8,800 nt of DNA from Alphaproteobacteria bacterium (GTDB lineage Bacteria > Pseudomonadota > Alphaproteobacteria > SMXP01): the NCBI GenBank assembly GCA_028280675.1, contig JANQLI010000375.1, positions 1 through 8,800 on the forward strand. Reading direction: 5' to 3'. This document shows, piece by piece, positions 6,856-8,800 of this stretch; position 1 is the first letter of the stretch; every line of letters starts with the position of its first letter. The position numbers and the translations under genes were made by a program. The notes under the pieces were generated by a model that saw nothing but the letters and a program-made list of their open reading frames with translations, did not search any database and was not told where the DNA came from.

Positions 6856-7704
6856 TTAAGCAGCTTTATCATGCATTTCATGACGTTTTAAAATTCTAAC
6901 ATAACTCTCTAAGCACAATACGTTAATCGTTGCGCGCTCTCTACTCGTCAGGTGAAACTGTTTTTCAAGACTAGTGTTATTTAATATTTGCCCATATTGT
7001 TGCCGGTAAGGAACGCCCAAGAAACGAAATAGATCAGATAGGCTGAGTTCTTTCTGTAGGATCAATTGGTCATAGTCCAAGATAAAAACTCTCTTAGAAC
7101 CCAACTTTCTGAGACACTCTTGGAGTTGTATATTCTTTCCTAAATAAGAAAAACATGCCTTTTCAAGTTGGCTTGTATCGCGATCATAATGATTGGAATT
7201 CTGAGCCTTACCACAGCAATCATAAAGATCATTCAATGCATACTTTGGCCAATGATATAACATAGACCAAATCACTGAATATGGATTTCGAATCAACCAG
7301 ACAATCTTCGCATCTTCATTTAACTGAGTAAGCTCCTGATAGCGCTCATGTAGATAAGTGGTCTGCAAACAATAACGCCGCTTTACTAGTTCATGCTTGA
7401 TAGCACCACATAGGATTAGGGCTGTCGTAAACTCATTTTTGAGATCCGCGATCTCCTCAGATTGACCAATAAGACGGCTGGTTATGGTTGTGCCCGAGCG
7501 AGGGCATCCATAAACATATATAGCCTGTTGAAACTGCTGATGATTTTTCAGCAGCGGCACATCCTTGCCCCTCACGGTTTGAAGAAACGATTTCCAATCA
7601 AACACATACCGAAATAGTTCGGAATCTATTTCTGGATTGATATGAGAATGAATCGATCCTTTACCCGCGTTGTTAAGTCGGCGGGAGCCTTGTTTAGGTG
7701 CCAT
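6856..7704 (-). CDS. Sulfotransferase family protein (PAPS-dependent)
   Basis: A 282-residue protein with the two cofactor signatures of the sulfotransferase superfamily, which moves a sulfuryl group from PAPS to a hydroxyl or amino acceptor. The 5'-phosphosulfate loop is YGCPRSGTT (65-73), after a beta strand AIYVY. The 3'-phosphate site is WLIRNPYSVIWSM (136-148) with R139 and S147. A later strand FILDYDQLI (207-215) and FLGVPY (228-233) fit the usual C-terminal half. No signal peptide or membrane anchor is seen, so it is probably cytoplasmic. The acceptor is unknown; cell-surface glycan, lipid or small molecule are all possible. The start ATG has AAGGG about 11 nt upstream, a loose ribosome site. 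GC near 37% and use of AT-rich codons are unlike every neighbour. It stands alone between the SDR gene and der, so it is probably acquired. No glycosyltransferase or PAPS-synthesis genes accompany it here. Confidence 0.82.
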   Translation of the reverse strand: MAPKQGSRRLNNAGKGSIHSHINPEIDSELFRYVFDWKSFLQTVRGKDVPLLKNHQQFQQAIYVYGCPRSGTTITSRLIGQSEEIADLKNEFTTALILCGAIKHELVKRRYCLQTTYLHERYQELTQLNEDAKIVWLIRNPYSVIWSMLYHWPKYALNDLYDCCGKAQNSNHYDRDTSQLEKACFSYLGKNIQLQECLRKLGSKRVFILDYDQLILQKELSLSDLFRFLGVPYRQQYGQILNNTSLEKQFHLTSRERATINVLCLESYVRILKRHEMHDKAA

Positions 7705-7725
7705 TGAAAATTAAACCCTTATCAG

Positions 7726-7763
7726 GTTAGCGCTGCAAAATAGTCCATTTCACTATTGCTAAC
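7726..7763 (-). promoter_or_regulatory. Bulged hairpin in the sulfotransferase leader
   Basis: On the minus strand GTTAGCAATAGT (7763-7752) pairs with ACTATT (7744-7739) and GCTAAC (7731-7726). This gives 12 base pairs around a 7-nt loop (GAAATGG), with a single 7-nt bulge (TTGCAGC) on the 3' side. The structure ends 21 nt before the sulfotransferase ATG. The bulge and the adjoining stem contain the core of the right-hand direct repeat. It may be a leader RNA structure, a protein-binding site or a remnant of a recombination site. Confidence 0.45.
7727..7740 (+). repeat. Right copy of 14-bp flanking direct repeat
   Basis: TTAGCGCTGCAAAA, 13/14 identical to 6795-6808 and in the same orientation. 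It lies 22 bp upstream of the sulfotransferase start and inside the bulged hairpin. The pair brackets the gene with about 0.9 kb between copies. Confidence 0.55.
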
Positions 7764-7799
7764 GTCTAGGGTTTGTGATTCCGTCGCCAGTTTTCGAAA

Positions 7800-7827
7800 A
7801 TATTATGAATGCTTTTCTTAAGCTCAA
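7800..7827 (-). promoter_or_regulatory. Candidate promoter for the sulfotransferase gene
   Basis: On the minus strand TTGAGC (7827-7822), a 16-bp spacer and TAATAT (7805-7800) form a plausible sigma-70 promoter, with 4 of 6 matches in each box. It sits just past the der stop codon and would give a leader of about 90 nt containing the bulged hairpin. In AT-rich DNA such matches arise easily. Confidence 0.28.
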
Positions 7828-7833
7828 TGAGGA

Positions 7834-8800
7834 TCAGTTTTCACTGCCCACAAACGGATTTTTCCCCTGCCGCACTTGCAGGCGGATGGGGACAGCTTTG
7901 ATGTCAAAAGCTTCGCGGATGCCGTTGACCAGATAGCGCGCATACGAATCTGGCAAGTGTTTCGTGCGCGTCGCAAACAGCGCAAAGGTCGGCGGGCGTG
8001 ATTTTGTCTGAGCAATATAGCGCAAACGAATGCGCCGACCGTTGACTGCCGGTGGCGGATGCTTTTGCTCCATCTCCGAAAGCCAGGCATTAAGCTCGGA
8101 TGTTTTCACCTTGGCGTTCCAGTCACGATAGACCAGCTCCACCGCAGGCATAATCCGGTCGAGACCACGGCCGCGGAGTGCTGAAAATTTCACCAAGGGC
8201 ACACCGCGAATTTGCGGCAGCAAGCGTTCGACCTTTTCATCAAAGTCTTTTTGCGCTTGCGCTTTGTCTGTCACAAGGTCCCATTTGTTCAGCGCGAGCA
8301 CCAAAGCGCGCCCTTCCCGCACGACCAAATCGGCAATCTGCAAATCCTGTTTTTCCAGCGCATTGGTCGCGTCCATCACCAAGACAACAACTTCGGCAAA
8401 ACGGATCGCCCGTAAAGTGTCACCAACAGACAACTTCTCAAGTTTATTCTGAACCTTTGCGCGCCGCCGCACACCCGCTGTATCAAACAGTTTGATCGGT
8501 TTACCGTCCCATTCCCAATCCACCGAAATTGTATCCCGTGTGATGCCTGCTTCCGGGCCAGTGAGCACGCGGTCTTGGCCGAGCAACGTGTTGACCAAAG
8601 TGGACTTGCCCACATTGGGCCTCCCGACAATGGCAAGTTTGAGCGCCTTACTCTCGTTCTCGTCCTCGGCACCCTCGTCAAATGGATCAACGAACGCTTG
8701 CGCCGTGTCATCAAGCACCGCGTAAAGCTGTCCCATGCCTTCGCCATGTTCGGCGCTGATGGGGATTGGTTCGCCAAGCCCAAGGTTATAACTTTCATAC
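7834..8800 (-). CDS. der: Ribosome biogenesis GTPase Der (EngA), 5' end cut off
   Basis: Essential tandem-domain GTPase needed for 50S subunit maturation. The reading frame is open to the right edge: upstream of an internal methionine at 8736 it continues as LGLGEPIPISAEHGEG, the conserved end of the first G domain in Der. The true start therefore lies outside. About 322 residues are visible, compared with about 440-480 for the family. Within the visible part, counted from the edge, the second G domain has G1 GRPNVGKST (59-67), G3 DTAGVRRR (106-113) and G4 NKWD (171-174). It is followed by the C-terminal KH-like domain with KHPPPAVNGRR and RQGKNPF near the end. An acidic linker (about 37-50) separates the G domains, as is usual. 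The stop TGA is at 7836-7834. The gene converges on the radA-SDR run, with the AT-rich islet between them. Confidence 0.96.
   Translation of the reverse strand, partial: YESYNLGLGEPIPISAEHGEGMGQLYAVLDDTAQAFVDPFDEGAEDENESKALKLAIVGRPNVGKSTLVNTLLGQDRVLTGPEAGITRDTISVDWEWDGKPIKLFDTAGVRRRAKVQNKLEKLSVGDTLRAIRFAEVVVLVMDATNALEKQDLQIADLVVREGRALVLALNKWDLVTDKAQAQKDFDEKVERLLPQIRGVPLVKFSALRGRGLDRIMPAVELVYRDWNAKVKTSELNAWLSEMEQKHPPPAVNGRRIRLRYIAQTKSRPPTFALFATRTKHLPDSYARYLVNGIREAFDIKAVPIRLQVRQGKNPFVGSEN

Larger units (their letters stand above)
6740..7833. other. AT-rich islet between the SDR gene and der, likely transferred DNA
   Basis: Composition drops abruptly at the end of the SDR gene and recovers at the end of der. 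Lines 7201-7260 and 7261-7320 are each 22/60 GC (37%), compared with 67% in a counted SDR line (6061-6120) and 62% in a der line (8161-8220). The islet holds one gene (a sulfotransferase), imperfect 14-bp direct repeats near both ends and small inverted repeats, with no transposase, integrase or tRNA. The composition contrast is observed; transfer is inferred. Confidence 0.65.

Noticed and set aside
7726..7763. Integron attC site
   Set aside because: The arms end in GTTAGC and GCTAAC. attC boxes (RYYYAAC ... GTTRRRY) face the other way round and need a different third base. No integron integrase or second cassette is present.
7791..7800. Perfect 10-bp palindrome TTTTCGAAAA as an operator
   Set aside because: It is short, mostly A/T and isolated. 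It lies at the expected transcription start of the weak promoter candidate but has no further support.
8737..8800. der starting at the methionine at 8736
   Set aside because: The frame continues to the edge with the conserved LGLGEP and ISAEHGEG of the Der first G domain, so that methionine is internal.

Overview
The window reads as a chromosomal segment of an alphaproteobacterium. The protein-coding DNA is moderately GC-rich (about 53-67% in the lines I counted). The block radA - cvpA - purF - SDR on the plus strand is a gene order I know from many alphaproteobacteria. The PurF C-terminus (TDHCFTGDYPTRL) also resembles the alphaproteobacterial type as I remember it. An MlaE/MlaF pair just upstream of radA fits a Rhodospirillales-like or related, possibly marine, lineage. 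That finer placement is a guess.

Layout. Positions 2-496: 3' part of an MlaE-type lipid-transport permease, followed after 5 nt by the complete ATPase mlaF (502-1278). Positions 1288-2214, minus strand: an exported metallo-beta-lactamase-fold hydrolase, convergent with mlaF (9 nt apart) and divergent from radA. The 173-nt divergent region 2215-2387 holds a hairpin abutting the hydrolase ribosome site, a 7-bp direct repeat with 11-bp period, and a weak radA promoter candidate. Positions 2388-6739, plus strand: radA, cvpA, purF and an SDR oxidoreductase with gaps of 4, 67 and 21 nt, probably largely co-transcribed. Positions 6740-7833: an AT-rich islet (about 37% GC in two counted lines) carrying a single sulfotransferase gene on the minus strand, flanked by imperfect 14-bp direct repeats and preceded by a bulged hairpin. 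Positions 7834-8800, minus strand: the 3' two-thirds of der (engA), running off the right edge.

How the genes work together. MlaE/MlaF move phospholipid between inner and outer membrane and imply a partner MlaD outside the window. RadA (recombination), PurF (first step of purine synthesis) and Der (ribosome assembly) are housekeeping. CvpA is a small membrane protein often found beside purF. The exported hydrolase and the SDR have no assigned substrate. The sulfotransferase looks like a recent acquisition for sulfating an unknown acceptor.

I found no tRNA, rRNA, CRISPR array, transposase or integrase. Most of the window is ordinary core genome. The sulfotransferase islet, with its flanking repeats and structured leader, deserves the most attention, followed by the regulatory region between the hydrolase and radA. 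I did not find a convincing new multi-gene system.
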